Positions 33,793-44,563 of a stretch of 54,700 nucleotides of DNA are shown piece after piece. This stretch comes from Rhodoferax ferrireducens (lineage in GTDB: Bacteria; Pseudomonadota; Gammaproteobacteria; Burkholderiales; Burkholderiaceae_C). The stretch spans positions 1 through 54,700 of the forward strand of contig NZ_QEII01000271.1 in the NCBI RefSeq assembly GCF_003347515.1, read 5' to 3'. The notes under the pieces are model-generated. The model ran no database searches, had not been told where the DNA came from, and was given only the letters and a program-made list of their open reading frames with translations. Positions within the stretch are counted from its first letter, which is position 1. Every line of letters starts with the position of its first letter. The translations under genes were made by a program, and so were the position numbers.

Positions 33793-34911
33793 TCACAGCT
33801 CAGCGACGGAGCGGTCCGCGAGCAGATCCCTTACATAGTCCCCGATGGCCAGCGCGCTGGTCAGGCCCGGCGACTCAATGCCAAACAGGTTGACGAGGCC
33901 CGGCACGCCATGGTCAGCCGGGCCCTGAATGACAAAGTCGCACGCCGCCTGGTCAGGAGCGTGAATTTTGGGGCGTATCCCGGCGTAGCCCGGAATCAGC
34001 GCACCGTCCGCCAGCGATGGCCAGTATTTGCGCACCTCGGCATAAAAGGCATCGCCCCGTGCCGGGTCGACCACCAGATCATCGGGAGATTCGACCCATT
34101 GCACATCGGGGCCGAACTTGGCCTGACCACCCAGATCGAGCGTGAGGTGCACGCCCAAACCGGCGGCTTGCGGCAGCGGATAAATCAGATGACTGAACGG
34201 CGCACGGCCCGCCAGCGTGAAGTAATTGCCCTTGGCAAACCAGGCGCGCGGCACATGGCGCGGGTCCAACCCTTTGAAGCGTCCCGCCAGGGCCGGCGCC
34301 TGCAGGCCCGCGGCGTTCAGCACTGTGCTGGCCTGCAGTTGCGTACCGTCATTTGCCACCAAATTAATAGCGCCTTGCGCATATTCGGCGTGGGCTAGAG
34401 GCGAATTAAGCACAACAATGCCGCCGGCATTCTCGACATCACCCTGCAGCGCCAGCATCAGGCCATGGCTGTCGACAATGCCGGTGCTGGGCGAGTAGAC
34501 CGCCGCTTCGCAGGCCAACTGGGGCTCCAGCGCCCGGGCTTGGGCAGCGCTCAAGAGCACCAGATCGTCAACGCCATTGCGCCTAGCCTTGTCGATCACG
34601 TCCTGCAGCTGCGCCAACTGCGCCGGCGCGGTGGCCACCAGCAGTTTGCCGCAACGCCGATGGCCGATGCCGCGCTCGGCGCAGTAGTCGTACAACATCG
34701 CCTTGCCCTGCACACACAGCCGCGCCTTCAGGGAGCCGGCGGCGTAATAAATGCCGGCATGAATCACCTCGCTGTTGCGCGAGCTGGTGCCGGTGCCGAT
34801 GGCCGATGCCGCCTCCAGCACCAAGACCTCGCGCCCGGCCAGCGCCAAGGCGCGCGCCACGGCCAGCCCAACCACACCCGCGCCGATGACGACGCACTCC
34901 ACCTGATCCAT
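33793..34911 (-). CDS. FAD-dependent oxidoreductase, L-2-hydroxyglutarate oxidase (LhgO)-like
   Basis: 372 residues of the DAO flavoprotein family. The N-terminal FAD motif is [16 protein letters not shown] followed by VLVLEAAS. The block [24 protein letters not shown] is the one found in LhgO-type enzymes (shown here in full only to its family-defining [11 protein letters not shown] core). It likely oxidises a small hydroxy- or amino-acid and reduces quinone; the exact substrate is not determined. A GCTAC-type repeat sits in its coding sequence at 34355-34380. The N-formylglutamate amidohydrolase gene lies 24 bp upstream in the same direction, so they may share a transcript. Confidence 0.88.
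   Translation of the reverse strand: MDQVECVVIGAGVVGLAVARALALAGREVLVLEAASAIGTGTSSRNSEVIHAGIYYAAGSLKARLCVQGKAMLYDYCAERGIGHRRCGKLLVATAPAQLAQLQDVIDKARRNGVDDLVLLSAAQARALEPQLACEAAVYSPSTGIVDSHGLMLALQGDVENAGGIVVLNSPLAHAEYAQGAINLVANDGTQLQASTVLNAAGLQAPALAGRFKGLDPRHVPRAWFAKGNYFTLAGRAPFSHLIYPLPQAAGLGVHLTLDLGGQAKFGPDVQWVESPDDLVVDPARGDAFYAEVRKYWPSLADGALIPGYAGIRPKIHAPDQAACDFVIQGPADHGVPGLVNLFGIESPGLTSALAIGDYVRDLLADRSVAEL
34355..34380 (+). repeat. GCTAC-type repeat inside the LhgO-like gene (copy 5)
   Basis: GCCACCAAATTAATAGCGCCTTGCGC resembles the repeat family consensus (GCTAC, AT-rich loop, TAGC, then C-rich TTGCGC tail) with changes in the first stem arm. It lies in frame within the oxidoreductase gene. 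Confidence 0.4.
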
Positions 34912-34934
34912 GTTTCAGCCTTGGTGAAAAAAAA

Positions 34935-35783
34935 TTAAAGCACCCGCGGGTCGGTCTGCAATAGCATCACCACCAGCGAACGCAAACTCGTCTGCAAGAG
35001 CGCAAAACCTTCGGTGATTTCCAGTGTCTGCTCATCCATGTAGAGCTTGCGGTTGATTTCCAGCTGGATGCTGTGGCGCTGGCGCGCCGGGTCGCTGTGG
35101 CGGCGCACCAGCTCAACCCCCTTGTAGGGATGGTTGTAGGACACGCTATAGCCCAGGCCGGCCAGATGCTCGCAAATCTGCCGCGAAAGCAGACCGGAGG
35201 CCGTGGACTCGTCACGATTGCCAATCACAAAATCCGCATGCGCCTCCCCCGGAAATTCCGTGGCGTGGCTGGATGCCACGGCCGGCATGGAATGGCAGTT
35301 CAGGTGAATGCTGTAGCCATGGCGCGCATGTGCCGCATCAATCGCCGCACCCACTGCCGCATGGTAGGGCACCCAGCAGCGCTCGATGCGCTCGCGCACC
35401 TCGGCCACCGAGAGCGGGCGGTCGTAAATGGCAATACCGTCATCCGTCATGCGCCAGATCAGCCCCTTGCCGAGCCGGACCTTGGACAAGATCACCGGGT
35501 CGGTCTCAACCGGATCTGGCCAGGCTTCATCAAACAGGCTGGTGTCGATCTCCGTGGTATTGCGATTGGCGTCGAGGTAGCTGCGCGGAAAGTAGGCTTC
35601 AATCCACGCCACCCCCAGCTCAGGCACAAAGTCGTAGAGCTTTTCCACATGAGTATCTTCGGCCCGGCGCAGCCCGGCCAGTTCACACGAAAAATTGAAG
35701 TCAGCGGGATAACGCGTTCCACTGTGCGGCGAATCGAGCACCAGGGGGCTCGTGCCCGGCAAAGAGCGAAGCAATGAAGTCAT
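34935..35783 (-). CDS. N-formylglutamate amidohydrolase family protein (paralogue)
   Basis: 282 residues from ATG 35783 (MTSLLRSLPG); the frame continues to 35834 without a ribosome site. It shares the family blocks of the gene at 6801-7649: LDSPHSGTRYPADF, EDTHVEKLYDFVPELG, FPRSYLDANRN, HLNCHSMPAVAS and NHPYKGVELVRRH. Expected to hydrolyse an N-formyl- or N-acyl-amino acid. It sits between the LhgO-like gene and a chemoreceptor gene, all minus strand. The two paralogues in one window have different neighbours, so they probably differ in substrate. Confidence 0.87.
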   Translation of the reverse strand: MTSLLRSLPGTSPLVLDSPHSGTRYPADFNFSCELAGLRRAEDTHVEKLYDFVPELGVAWIEAYFPRSYLDANRNTTEIDTSLFDEAWPDPVETDPVILSKVRLGKGLIWRMTDDGIAIYDRPLSVAEVRERIERCWVPYHAAVGAAIDAAHARHGYSIHLNCHSMPAVASSHATEFPGEAHADFVIGNRDESTASGLLSRQICEHLAGLGYSVSYNHPYKGVELVRRHSDPARQRHSIQLEINRKLYMDEQTLEITEGFALLQTSLRSLVVMLLQTDPRVL

Positions 35784-35830
35784 GGTGTGGATTTTGCCGC
35801 AGCCGCCGGCCGGGGCCGGGACTGTACGCC

Positions 35831-37417
35831 TCAAGACCCTGACAGCAAGACCGGGCTTTGCCCCTGCAGGCGATGAGAGGCATCGGCCAGCCGGAAGGTA
35901 GACACCAGCTGCGCCAGTCGCTGGGCCTGTTCGCGCAGGCTCTCCGCCGCTGCGGCCGACTGCTCCACCAGCGCCGCATTCTGCTGCGTCATCTGGTCGA
36001 GTTCCGTCACCGCGGTGTTGACCTGCGAGATCCCGTCGCTTTGCTCCGAGGAGGCGGCAGAAATCTCGCCAATGATGTCGGATACGCGTTTGACCGAATT
36101 CACGATTTCGGTCATGGTCTTGCCGGCATCGGCCACCAGACGCGTTCCCGAATCCACCTTGTCGACGGACACGCCGATCAGGTTCTTGATTTCCTTGGCC
36201 GCCTGGGCCGAACGTCCGGCCAGACTGCGCACCTCGCTGGCCACCACGGCAAAGCCGCGCCCCTGCTCGCCGGCACGGGCCGCTTCCACGGCAGCATTCA
36301 AGGCCAGGATATTGGTCTGAAACGCGATGCCGTCGATGACGCTGATGATGTCGGAAATCTTTCGCGCGCTGCTATTGATCTCCTCCATGGTGGAGACCAC
36401 CTGGGCCACCACCGCGCCTCCGCGCACCGCCACCTCGGTCGCCGAAGCTGCGAGCTGGTTGGCCTGGCGCGCGGCGTCGGCCGATTGCCGGACGGTGCCG
36501 GTGAGTTGCTCTGTGGAGGACGCCGCCCGCTGCAAATTGGTCGCCGTCTGTTCGGTGCGATTGGCCAGGTCCTGGTTGCCGGTGGCAATCTCGGCGCTGG
36601 CCAGACGAATGGACTCAGAGGAGCCATGCACCGTGGCGATGGACTGGTTCAGCTGCCCTGTCATGCTGCCCAGCGCGCGCATCAGGTCGCCCACCTCGTC
36701 CTGGCGCGCGCTGCTGGCGTCAACATTCAGGTTGCCGCCCGCCACCCCTTGTGTGAGCACCACCGCCCGGGCCAGCTCAGCCACCAGCTTGCGCTGCATC
36801 AGCCAGGACAAGCCAACGGCGACACCCGCCACCACCAGACCAAGCGCTCCCAGCAGCAGATTGGTGGTGCGCGATCTTTGCTGCGACGCCGCGATGACCG
36901 CGTGTGAGCCGGCCTCACCGGCTGCCACGATGGTCGACAGGGTCTTGTTCAGCCCGGCAAACGTGGCATCTGCGCCCTGCATCGCCGCAATACCGGTGTT
37001 GGGATCCACGGACGACAGGTCAATGGCCGAATCCGTCTGCTTGGCGTATTTGTCAAGCTGCTGGCCCACCTCGGAGATGGTGGTTCGCAGTCCTGCGTCT
37101 GCACTCCCGGCTTCGGCCAAAGCGGCCGAAGCACGCTTGATGCCGCCAAGCTGCTGGGCCAAATCACCGCGAAAAGCCTTGATCTTGGGTTCATCCAGCG
37201 AACCGATCAAGGCGACCGTTTTATAGACGCTGGCGTGAACCAGGCCGAGCTGCAACTGCACACCGGCAACCGTTTTGAAGTCAGCCAGACTGGCTTTGGA
37301 ACTGGATTGGCCCTTGTCGGCCTCCTGGCTCATCAATACGGTGTTGAGCTGCCCGGCCAGCAACACCACCACGGCGGTCAACAAAGGCGCCGCCAACAAT
37401 TTCATACCCAACTTCAT
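35831..37417 (-). CDS. Methyl-accepting chemotaxis protein
   Basis: 528 residues with the transmembrane chemoreceptor plan. TM1 is at about 8-28 ([16 protein letters not shown]). A periplasmic four-helix sensor region of about 160 residues follows, then TM2 at about 193-213 ([20 protein letters not shown]), a HAMP linker, and the signalling domain. The conserved hairpin tip [31 protein letters not shown] (only core quoted: [19 protein letters not shown]) is intact. No C-terminal CheR-binding pentapeptide is visible. Its upstream neighbour encodes a periplasmic Cache protein in the same direction, separated by a terminator. Confidence 0.95.
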   Translation of the reverse strand: MKLGMKLLAAPLLTAVVVLLAGQLNTVLMSQEADKGQSSSKASLADFKTVAGVQLQLGLVHASVYKTVALIGSLDEPKIKAFRGDLAQQLGGIKRASAALAEAGSADAGLRTTISEVGQQLDKYAKQTDSAIDLSSVDPNTGIAAMQGADATFAGLNKTLSTIVAAGEAGSHAVIAASQQRSRTTNLLLGALGLVVAGVAVGLSWLMQRKLVAELARAVVLTQGVAGGNLNVDASSARQDEVGDLMRALGSMTGQLNQSIATVHGSSESIRLASAEIATGNQDLANRTEQTATNLQRAASSTEQLTGTVRQSADAARQANQLAASATEVAVRGGAVVAQVVSTMEEINSSARKISDIISVIDGIAFQTNILALNAAVEAARAGEQGRGFAVVASEVRSLAGRSAQAAKEIKNLIGVSVDKVDSGTRLVADAGKTMTEIVNSVKRVSDIIGEISAASSEQSDGISQVNTAVTELDQMTQQNAALVEQSAAAAESLREQAQRLAQLVSTFRLADASHRLQGQSPVLLSGS

Positions 37418-37463
37418 GGTGACTCCCTATACCTCCCTGCCATTCCAGCAGGTCTTCAAGTCA

Positions 37464-37494
37464 CAAAAAAACATCCGCGCAATCAGCGGATGTT
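37464..37494 (-). terminator. Intrinsic terminator after the Cache-domain gene
   Basis: ACATCCGC (37471-37478) and GCGGATGT (37486-37493) form a perfect 8-bp stem with a 7-nt loop. In the minus direction it is followed by a run of six T. It lies 9 bp past the stop codon of the Cache gene, which it therefore terminates before the MCP gene. Confidence 0.85.
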
Positions 37495-37502
37495 GACCGG
37501 CC

Positions 37503-37964
37503 TTACTTGTAAATTCCACCACAGACAGCGGCATCGTCGAGCTTTTCGCAGTACATGCTCTTGGGTGCAATTTTCTTGGTCGTTGGATCGGTAAATTTAT
37601 AGTCCTGCCAAAAAGTGCCCTTGCTCTTGGCAAGCTCAACCCGCTCCTTGACAAATTCCTTGCCATCAACGTCCTTGAGATCAATCAGGTTTTTGCCGAT
37701 CATCTTCTCGTTGGCACCGTGAGCACGCACGGTGCCGTCCAGCGCGTAGACCACCAGATACAGGTCGCGATCAATAAACTGGCCCGATTTATTGCTGATT
37801 TCAGCCTGCCCTTTGTCTTTGCCGTTGGCCTTCATGAAGGCCACGCCTTTTTTGACCATGGCCGTCGCCTCGGCGGCGGTGGCCTTGGTTTGGGCATGAA
37901 CGCCATGAACAAAAGGAATGGCCAGCAGGCAGGCCAAGGAAGAAATGACGAGGGAACGCTTCAT
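37503..37964 (-). CDS. Periplasmic single-Cache-domain protein
   Basis: 153 residues from ATG 37964 (MKRSLVISS), with GGAG upstream (AGGAGTCCAC). A cleavable signal peptide (SLACLLAIPFVHGVHAQ) is followed by an sCache_2-type domain: ATAMVKKGVAFMKANGKDKG, then the core strands YLVVYALDGTVRAHGANEKMIG and GKNLIDLKDVDGKEF, and a C-terminal TKKIAPKSMYCEKL block. No membrane segment or output domain is present, so it is a soluble periplasmic ligand sensor. Standing before a chemoreceptor gene, it could present ligand to it (inference). Confidence 0.88.
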   Translation of the reverse strand: MKRSLVISSLACLLAIPFVHGVHAQTKATAAEATAMVKKGVAFMKANGKDKGQAEISNKSGQFIDRDLYLVVYALDGTVRAHGANEKMIGKNLIDLKDVDGKEFVKERVELAKSKGTFWQDYKFTDPTTKKIAPKSMYCEKLDDAAVCGGIYK

Positions 37965-38079
37965 GTGGACTCCTGGAAGAACTAGTCGAATTAAAAAGAC
38001 ATTGACTTGATAAACCGCACGAACCATTCGACGGCTGTGTGCTCAGTATCGACCAACTGCGCGAAAAACTGACTAGGGT

Positions 38080-39041
38080 CTAACCCCACACCGGCACATG
38101 CTTGAGTCCCCACAGCAGCGCGCTGAGGGTGAAGAAAGAGGCAATCGTGGTGACCAGCAGCGCGGCGGCGGCGAGGTCCTCCAGACCATGTTTCTGCGCC
38201 AGGATGGGATAGATGCCCATCATCGGCATCGCCGCCGTGAGCACCACCACCGTACGCAACTGCGGGTCGCTGATGGGCACGAGCCATAGCAGCAGGAGCA
38301 GCACCGCCAGCGGATGCAGAATCAGTTTGCCAAAGGCAATGCGCGCCACCAGCCGGCGCATGCCCTTGACCTGCAGGCCCACCAGGGTGCCACCGATCAC
38401 AAACAGCGCCAGCGCGCCACTGGCCTGAGAAAACAGATTGACCGTACGCGCCAGCGGCCCCGGTAACTGCCAACCCAGCAGCGAGAACAAAATCCTGCCA
38501 CGATGGCGCCGATCATCGGGTTGCGCAGCAGGCGCTTCAGGGTCTGACCCAGGACACGTCGCCACTGGCCCCTGGCGGAGTCTGCGCCGTCCGTGATGTC
38601 CGCCATCACCATGAGCAGCGGCAGCAAGAGCAGGTTCTCCACGAGCATATTGAGCGCGAGCGACACGCCCGCCACCGAACCGCCCAGGGTCAGCAGCACC
38701 ACCGGGTAGCCTACAAAGCCGCTGTTGGAGCACGACATGCCCATGGCGAGATAGCTGCTGTAGCTCAGGGTTCGGTGCTCCGCATAACGCGCCCACGCCA
38801 GCCCGCCAAACAGCACGGCGAACGAGCCCAGCGCATAGACCAGCAGGTAGTCGCCATTCATGATCTCGCTCAGGCGCCGCTGCGACAGGGCATTGAACAA
38901 CAACGCGGGCAGCGCCAGATTGATGACGAACTTGCCGAAAACACGCATGTCGGCCTTGGCAAACAAGCCGAATCGGGTGGCGAGGTAGCCGGCAGCAATC
39001 GCGAGGTAAATGGGTCCGGTAATACCCAGGATGTCGAACAT
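38080..39041 (-). pseudogene. AEC-family (auxin efflux carrier-like) transporter, frameshifted
   Basis: A ten-helix AEC permease read from ATG 39041 (MFDILGITGPIYLAIAAGYL). The frame is continuous to NPMIGAIVAG near 38494, then one base is missing: GTGGCAGG|ATTTTGTTC would encode VAG-ILF if a base were restored. From there a second frame gives ILFSLLGWQLPG to the natural end LWGLKHVPVWG-stop at 38080. Both halves look conserved, so the change is recent or a sequencing error. The product would be about 320 residues. It lies 23 bp after the DUF1932-type dehydrogenase gene in the same operon. Confidence 0.85.
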
Positions 39042-39064
39042 GGAAAAGGCTTGGCCCCGGTGCC

Positions 39065-39970
39065 TCAGGGCTTGCGCGCCGCCAGCAGGCGGTCGGCGTA
39101 ATCCTGCCAACAGGCGTCTTTGCCGACGCCCTCAAACACCCCGTCGCGGCTTTGCTGCGCGATCCAGTCGTGTTTCTCGGCAATGGCCGCCGCCATCCAG
39201 GGCTCGAAACCCGCCTCGCGCACGGTGTTGGCGGCCTCGCGCATTTCTTCGGCGCGGCGCTTGCCGTGCTGGGCCACGCGGCTGAAGAAGTAAGCGCCTT
39301 GCTTTTCCCAATCGATGGACGGAAAAGTCTCGGTCAGGGTCGGGATCATGTGCTCTTCCACGCCGTATTTTCGGGCCGTGGTGTAGCTCTCAATCACCAG
39401 CGCTTCCAGCCCCTTGATCATCACGCTGCGGCACATCTTGATGGCCGACGCTACGCCGATCTCGGTCGCCACCGCCTTGGCGTCCATGCCGAAACTGCGC
39501 AATTTTTCGGCCAGTGCCTCGGCCTGATCGCCGCCCAGCAGCATGGGTACGCGAATACCGTAGGGTGGCACCGAGGTCATGACGCCGGCTTCGACGTAAT
39601 GGGCACCCGCCGCCTCGATGAGCTGCGCCGCCTGCTGCTTGGTGCCGGGTGAAGCCGAGTTGAGGTCCAGAAAAATGGCACCGGGGCGAATGTGCTGGGC
39701 CGCCGTCTGCGCCACGGCCAGGGTGTTGGAGGCGGTCACGGCGGAGATGACGAAATAGGCGTTTTCGCACAGGGCCTGCATCGACAAACAGGCTTGGATG
39801 CCAGCCCGGGCCGCATGCGCCAACTCGGCGTCCCGTGTGGGGGCCGATGTGTTGGCGGCGTCAAACTTGAGATCCCAGGCGCTGACGGTGAGCACGCTGC
39901 TTTTGAGCCCGGCGGTAAAAATTTTGCCGACTTCACCGTAGCCGACCATGCCGATGTGTTCGAGTTTCAT
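39065..39970 (-). CDS. NAD(P)-dependent oxidoreductase of the 6-phosphogluconate/3-hydroxyisobutyrate dehydrogenase type (DUF1932)
   Basis: 301 residues. The N-terminal Rossmann motif is GMVGYGEVGKIFTAGL. The region SASPGTKQQAAQLIEAAGAHYVEAGVM (core SPGTKQQ...YVEAGVM) is the substrate-side motif of beta-hydroxyacid dehydrogenases. IKMCRSVMIKGLEAL carries the catalytic Lys. The helical C-terminal domain is of the DUF1932 type. The substrate is unknown. It is between a Bug receptor gene and the AEC permease in one minus-strand run, suggesting a hydroxy-acid pathway (inference). Confidence 0.87.
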   Translation of the reverse strand: MKLEHIGMVGYGEVGKIFTAGLKSSVLTVSAWDLKFDAANTSAPTRDAELAHAARAGIQACLSMQALCENAYFVISAVTASNTLAVAQTAAQHIRPGAIFLDLNSASPGTKQQAAQLIEAAGAHYVEAGVMTSVPPYGIRVPMLLGGDQAEALAEKLRSFGMDAKAVATEIGVASAIKMCRSVMIKGLEALVIESYTTARKYGVEEHMIPTLTETFPSIDWEKQGAYFFSRVAQHGKRRAEEMREAANTVREAGFEPWMAAAIAEKHDWIAQQSRDGVFEGVGKDACWQDYADRLLAARKP

Positions 39971-40018
39971 TGCGTGCTCCTCTTGCGGATGGGATTAACA
40001 GGCTTGCTTATTAGCGGC

Positions 40019-40984
40019 TTATTGTTTCGGAATTTTGGCGCGGGTGATCACCTCACCCCAGCGCTTGATTTCGCTGGCCAGCAGCTCGGACGCCTGCTCG
40101 GGCGAGCTGGCGCGGGCTTCAACATTCAGGTCAAGCAGTTTCTTCTTGACATCCGGGGCGTTGAGGGCCGCGACCACGTCCTTGTTCAGGCGGTCGATCA
40201 CATTCTTCGGGGTTTTAGCTGGTGCGGCCAGCGCGTTCCAGCTGGACACCACAAAAGTCGGCAGTCCGCTCTCTTTGGCAGTGGGCACATCGGGCAGCAC
40301 GGCCGCGCGTTTTTCGCCGGTCACCGCCAGCGCGCGCACGGCTTTGGCCTTGATTTGCGGCAGCATCGGACCCAATATCTCGACGGCGACATCAATCTGG
40401 CCACCCCGCAGCGCGGTGATCACGGCCGGGGTGCCGTTGAAAGGCACGATCTGCACGTCGGTGCCCGAGCTGGTTTTGAACAGCTCGGCCGCCAGGTTTT
40501 GCGTGCTGCCGATGTTGATGCTGCCCAGGTTGAGCTTGCCGGGGTTGGTTCTGGCAAACGCCAGCAGCTCGGCCAGCGTCTTGAATTTCGAATCTGCGGG
40601 AACGATGACCGCGATATCGAAGTAGCCCAGGGTGGACACCGGCGCAAAGTCGCGCACGGTGTCAAACGGCAGCGACTTGAACAGGTTGCTGCTGACCGCC
40701 GTGCCATTGGATATCAGCAGCAGCGTGTAGCCATCGGGCTCGGCCTTGGCCACCGTGTCGCCCGCCACGACGCCACCGGCGCCGGGTTTGTTGTCGATCA
40801 CCACGGGCGCCCCCAGCGACTCGCTGAGCTTCTGCGCCACGGTGCGCGCCGTCAGGTCGGCCACGCCACCGGCACCGAAGGGCACGACGATGCGGATCGG
40901 CTTGCCGGGAAAGGTTTGGGCGAACGCGGCATGGGCCGCCAGCGTGGCCAACAGCAGGCTGGAAATGAAACGCTTGAGGCTCAT
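40019..40984 (-). CDS. Bug/TTT-family periplasmic substrate-binding protein
   Basis: 321 residues from ATG 40984 (MSLKRFISSLLLATLAAHAAFAQ with Sec signal, cleaved after AFAQ). The mature protein starts TFPGKPIRIVVPFGAGGVADLTAR, the Bug family opening. IDNKPGAGGVVAGD and NGTAVSSNLFKSLPFD follow. A solitary receptor, about 50 bp upstream of the dehydrogenase gene. The upstream frame to 41035 lacks a ribosome site and contains part of a hairpin repeat, supporting the shorter start. Confidence 0.92.
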   Translation of the reverse strand: MSLKRFISSLLLATLAAHAAFAQTFPGKPIRIVVPFGAGGVADLTARTVAQKLSESLGAPVVIDNKPGAGGVVAGDTVAKAEPDGYTLLLISNGTAVSSNLFKSLPFDTVRDFAPVSTLGYFDIAVIVPADSKFKTLAELLAFARTNPGKLNLGSINIGSTQNLAAELFKTSSGTDVQIVPFNGTPAVITALRGGQIDVAVEILGPMLPQIKAKAVRALAVTGEKRAAVLPDVPTAKESGLPTFVVSSWNALAAPAKTPKNVIDRLNKDVVAALNAPDVKKKLLDLNVEARASSPEQASELLASEIKRWGEVITRAKIPKQ

Positions 40985-41040
40985 GACGTCATCCTTGGTG
41001 GATAAATATTGATCGAATTGACCTCTAGCCCTCATGCAAT

Positions 41041-41068
41041 AAGCGCAAGCAGCTATTAATTAAGGAGC
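41041..41068 (-). repeat. GCTAC-type hairpin repeat (copy 6)
   Basis: On the minus strand: GCTCCTTAATTAATAGC followed by TGCTTGCGC, between livF and the Bug gene. The tail is the same as in the lpdA linker copy. Confidence 0.55.
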
Positions 41069-41078
41069 AATCAGAAAA

Positions 41079-41808
41079 CTACCGCGCCACACCCAGCAGC
41101 TTGTCCAGCAGCGCCGGTTGGTCCTGCAAGCTGCGCGCCGTGCCGGAATACACCACCGTGCCCCGGTCCAGCACGGCGGCCGTGTCGGAAATCGCCAGAA
41201 TCGCCTGCGGGTGTTGCTCCACGATGATGGCCGACAGCCCTTCTTCGCGGGTGATGCGCCGGATGGCTCGCAACAACTCCTGCACGATGATGGGCGCCAG
41301 GCCTTCGCAGGGTTCGTCCAACAGCAGCAAGGTCGGGTTCAACACCAGGGCCCGGCCCAGGGCCAGCATCTGCTGCTCGCCACCGGAGAGCTGCGTGCCC
41401 AGATTGGTCTTGCGCTCGGCCAGGCGGGGAAACAGCTCGTAGACACGCTCAGGCGTCCACGGCGGAGAAGCGCGCCCGGCCCTGGCCGGTCGCGCCACGG
41501 CGGTGAGGTTCTCATGCACCGAGAGCGACTTGAAAATATTGCGCTCCTGCGGCACCCAGCCAATGCCGGCGGCGGCCCGCTCATGCGAGGGCAGTTTGTG
41601 CAGCGCCAACACGGACGATCCAGTCCCCAGCATGATGCTGCCACCGTGCTGGCGCGTGGCACCGGCCAGCGTGTTGATGAGGGTGGTCTTGCCGGTGCCG
41701 TTGCGCCCGAGCAGGGCCAGGGTCTGGCCTTCATCGAGCGTGAGCGACACGTCATGCAGCACCACGGCTTCGCCGTAACCGGCGCTCAAATCCTGAACTT
41801 TCAGCAAC

Positions 41809-41816
<8 letters not shown>
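41079..41816 (-). CDS. livF: Branched-chain amino acid-type ABC transporter ATP-binding protein
   Basis: 245 residues from ATG 41816 (MSELLKVQDL), overlapping livG by 8 bp. Walker A LLGRNGTGKTTLIN, signature QLSGGEQQMLALGRAL, Walker B LLLLDEPCEGLAP and the H-loop IIVEQH are all present. The PQERNIFKSLSVHENL region identifies the LivF subgroup. Last gene of livHMGF. Confidence 0.95.
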
Positions 41817-42632
<816 letters not shown>

Positions 42633-42636
<4 letters not shown>

Positions 42637-43625
42637 GATTTACTCCCTGCCGAGCGCGGCTTGTGCCAGGTCCAGGGGCGAATCAAACGCTCCCGCCCGA
42701 CCAGCACCAGCACCACCAGGAACAGGCCAATCCAGAAGGTCCAGTATTGCGGCGTGATGCTTGAGATGAAGTCCTGCATCAGCTTGAACACAATGGCACC
42801 GGCCACGCCGCCATACAGCCAGCCGACACCGCCGATCACCAGGATCAGCATAACGTCGGCCGAGCGATGGAACTCGAACACATCCAGCGAAGCAAAGCCG
42901 GTGGTTTGCGCCAGCAAGGCACCAGCAGCACCGGCCAGTGCAGCCGCCACCGTGTACACCACGGCCAGGCGGCTGCTCACCGGAATGCCAATCGCCATGG
43001 CGCGCAGCCGGTTGTCACGAATTGCCTTGAGCGTGGCGCCAAACGGCGAGTTCACAAAGCGTCGCGCGATCACAAACACCAGCAGCAGTACGCTCAGTGA
43101 GTACCAGGCTGCCGTGCGCCCGCTCAAGTCAAACTCGAACTGGCCCAGGAGCGGCCCCATGACAACGCCCTGCAGCCCGTCGGCGCCGCCGGTCAGCCAG
43201 TCCATCTTGTTGGCCAATTCCATCAGGATCAGGCCGACACCCAAGGTCACCATCAAACGGGTCAGATCGGTGCCGCGCAGGATGGTGGCGCTGCACAGCG
43301 CGCCCAGCACGCCAGCCGTCGTCACCCCCACCACCAAGCCCAGGAGCGGGTCCGGCATCACCAGCTTGGCAAACAAGGCCGCCGAATAAGCGCCCATGCC
43401 GAAGAAAGCGGCGTGCCCGAGCGACACGATGCCGGTGTAGCCCAGAATCAAATCCAGCGACAGGGCAAACAGCGCCACGATGGCAATCTCATTGATGATC
43501 AGCGCGTGGCTGGACAGCACGAAGGGCGAGGCCAGCGCCAGCAACCACAGCGGGTATTCCCACAGCTTCCAGCGACCGCTCTGGAGTAGCAAATTTTGTG
43601 AGTTCGTCGACGAGTTCGTCATCAC
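42633..43625 (-). CDS. livM: Branched-chain amino acid-type ABC transporter permease
   Basis: 330 residues with about nine hydrophobic helices. Family landmarks: NEIAIVALFALSLDLILGYTG, SLGHAAFFGMGAYSAA and the EAA-like loop NSPFGATLKAIRDNRLRAMAIG. The N-terminal 25 residues are polar (cytoplasmic tail). Overlaps livH by 4 bp. Confidence 0.95.
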
Positions 43626-44494
43626 TTGCCCCCTTTGCGCACGAACAGGCCTTGCGGGCGCCAGATCAGAATCATGATCATCAAGCTATACACAATAAAA
43701 CCACCGAGTTTGGGGATGTAGTACTTGCCCGCCACGTCGGCGATGCCCAGCAAGAGCGCGGCCAGCAACGGACCGGTGATGGAGGATGTGCCCCCCACTG
43801 CCACCACGATCAAAAAGTAAATCATGAATTTGAGCGGAAAGCTGGGGTCCAGCCCCAGCACTTCGGCGCCCAGCGCGCCGCCCAGCCCGGCCAGACCCGA
43901 GCCCACCGCGAAGGTACCCAGGAACACCACATTCACATTGATGCCCATGCCGGCCGCCACGCGCTGATCGTCCACCGAAGCACGCAAGCGGCTGCCAAAA
44001 CGGGTTTTGGTCAGCACAAATTGCAGTGCCACCGTGAGCGCCGCACACACGGCAATGATGAACAGGCGGTAGTGGCCCATGCCCAGTATCCAGTCGCCCT
44101 GCCCCAGTTCGGTCCGGCCCTTGAGCCATTCGGGCAGCTGGATGATTTGCTGGCTGGAGCCGATGAAGTAGTCGGCCGTGGCCACCGCCATGAAGGTCAG
44201 GCCGATGGAAAACAACACCTGGTCCAGATGCGGCTTGTGGTACAGCGGGCGGTACAGCGTGCGCTCCAGCACGCCGCCCAGCAAGGCCGAGCCGAGAAAG
44301 GCCAGCGGCAGGCAGACCAGAAACGGCACGCCCATTTTCTGCATCAGCAGCACGGTGATGTAGCCGCCCACCATGGCGAAGGCGCCGTGCGCGAGATTGA
44401 TGAAGTTCATCAGCCCCATGGTCACGGCCAGACCCACGGCCAGAATGAACAACAACATGCCATAGGCGATGCCGTCGAAAAGGATTGTCAACAT
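43622..44494 (-). CDS. livH: Branched-chain amino acid-type ABC transporter permease
   Basis: 290 residues, hydrophobic throughout. LivH landmarks are GLMNFINLAHGAFAMVGGY, the loop TRFGSRLRASVDDQRVAAGMG and GGTSSITGPLLAALLLGIA. It is the first membrane gene of the livHMGF block, 70 bp after livK. Confidence 0.95.
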   Translation of the reverse strand: MLTILFDGIAYGMLLFILAVGLAVTMGLMNFINLAHGAFAMVGGYITVLLMQKMGVPFLVCLPLAFLGSALLGGVLERTLYRPLYHKPHLDQVLFSIGLTFMAVATADYFIGSSQQIIQLPEWLKGRTELGQGDWILGMGHYRLFIIAVCAALTVALQFVLTKTRFGSRLRASVDDQRVAAGMGINVNVVFLGTFAVGSGLAGLGGALGAEVLGLDPSFPLKFMIYFLIVVAVGGTSSITGPLLAALLLGIADVAGKYYIPKLGGFIVYSLMIMILIWRPQGLFVRKGGK

Positions 44495-44563
44495 AACTTA
44501 TCCAAAGTAATGCGCATGCCGGGGCGAGCCCGACATGGCAGTTCAGGCTATCGCACGGTCAAT

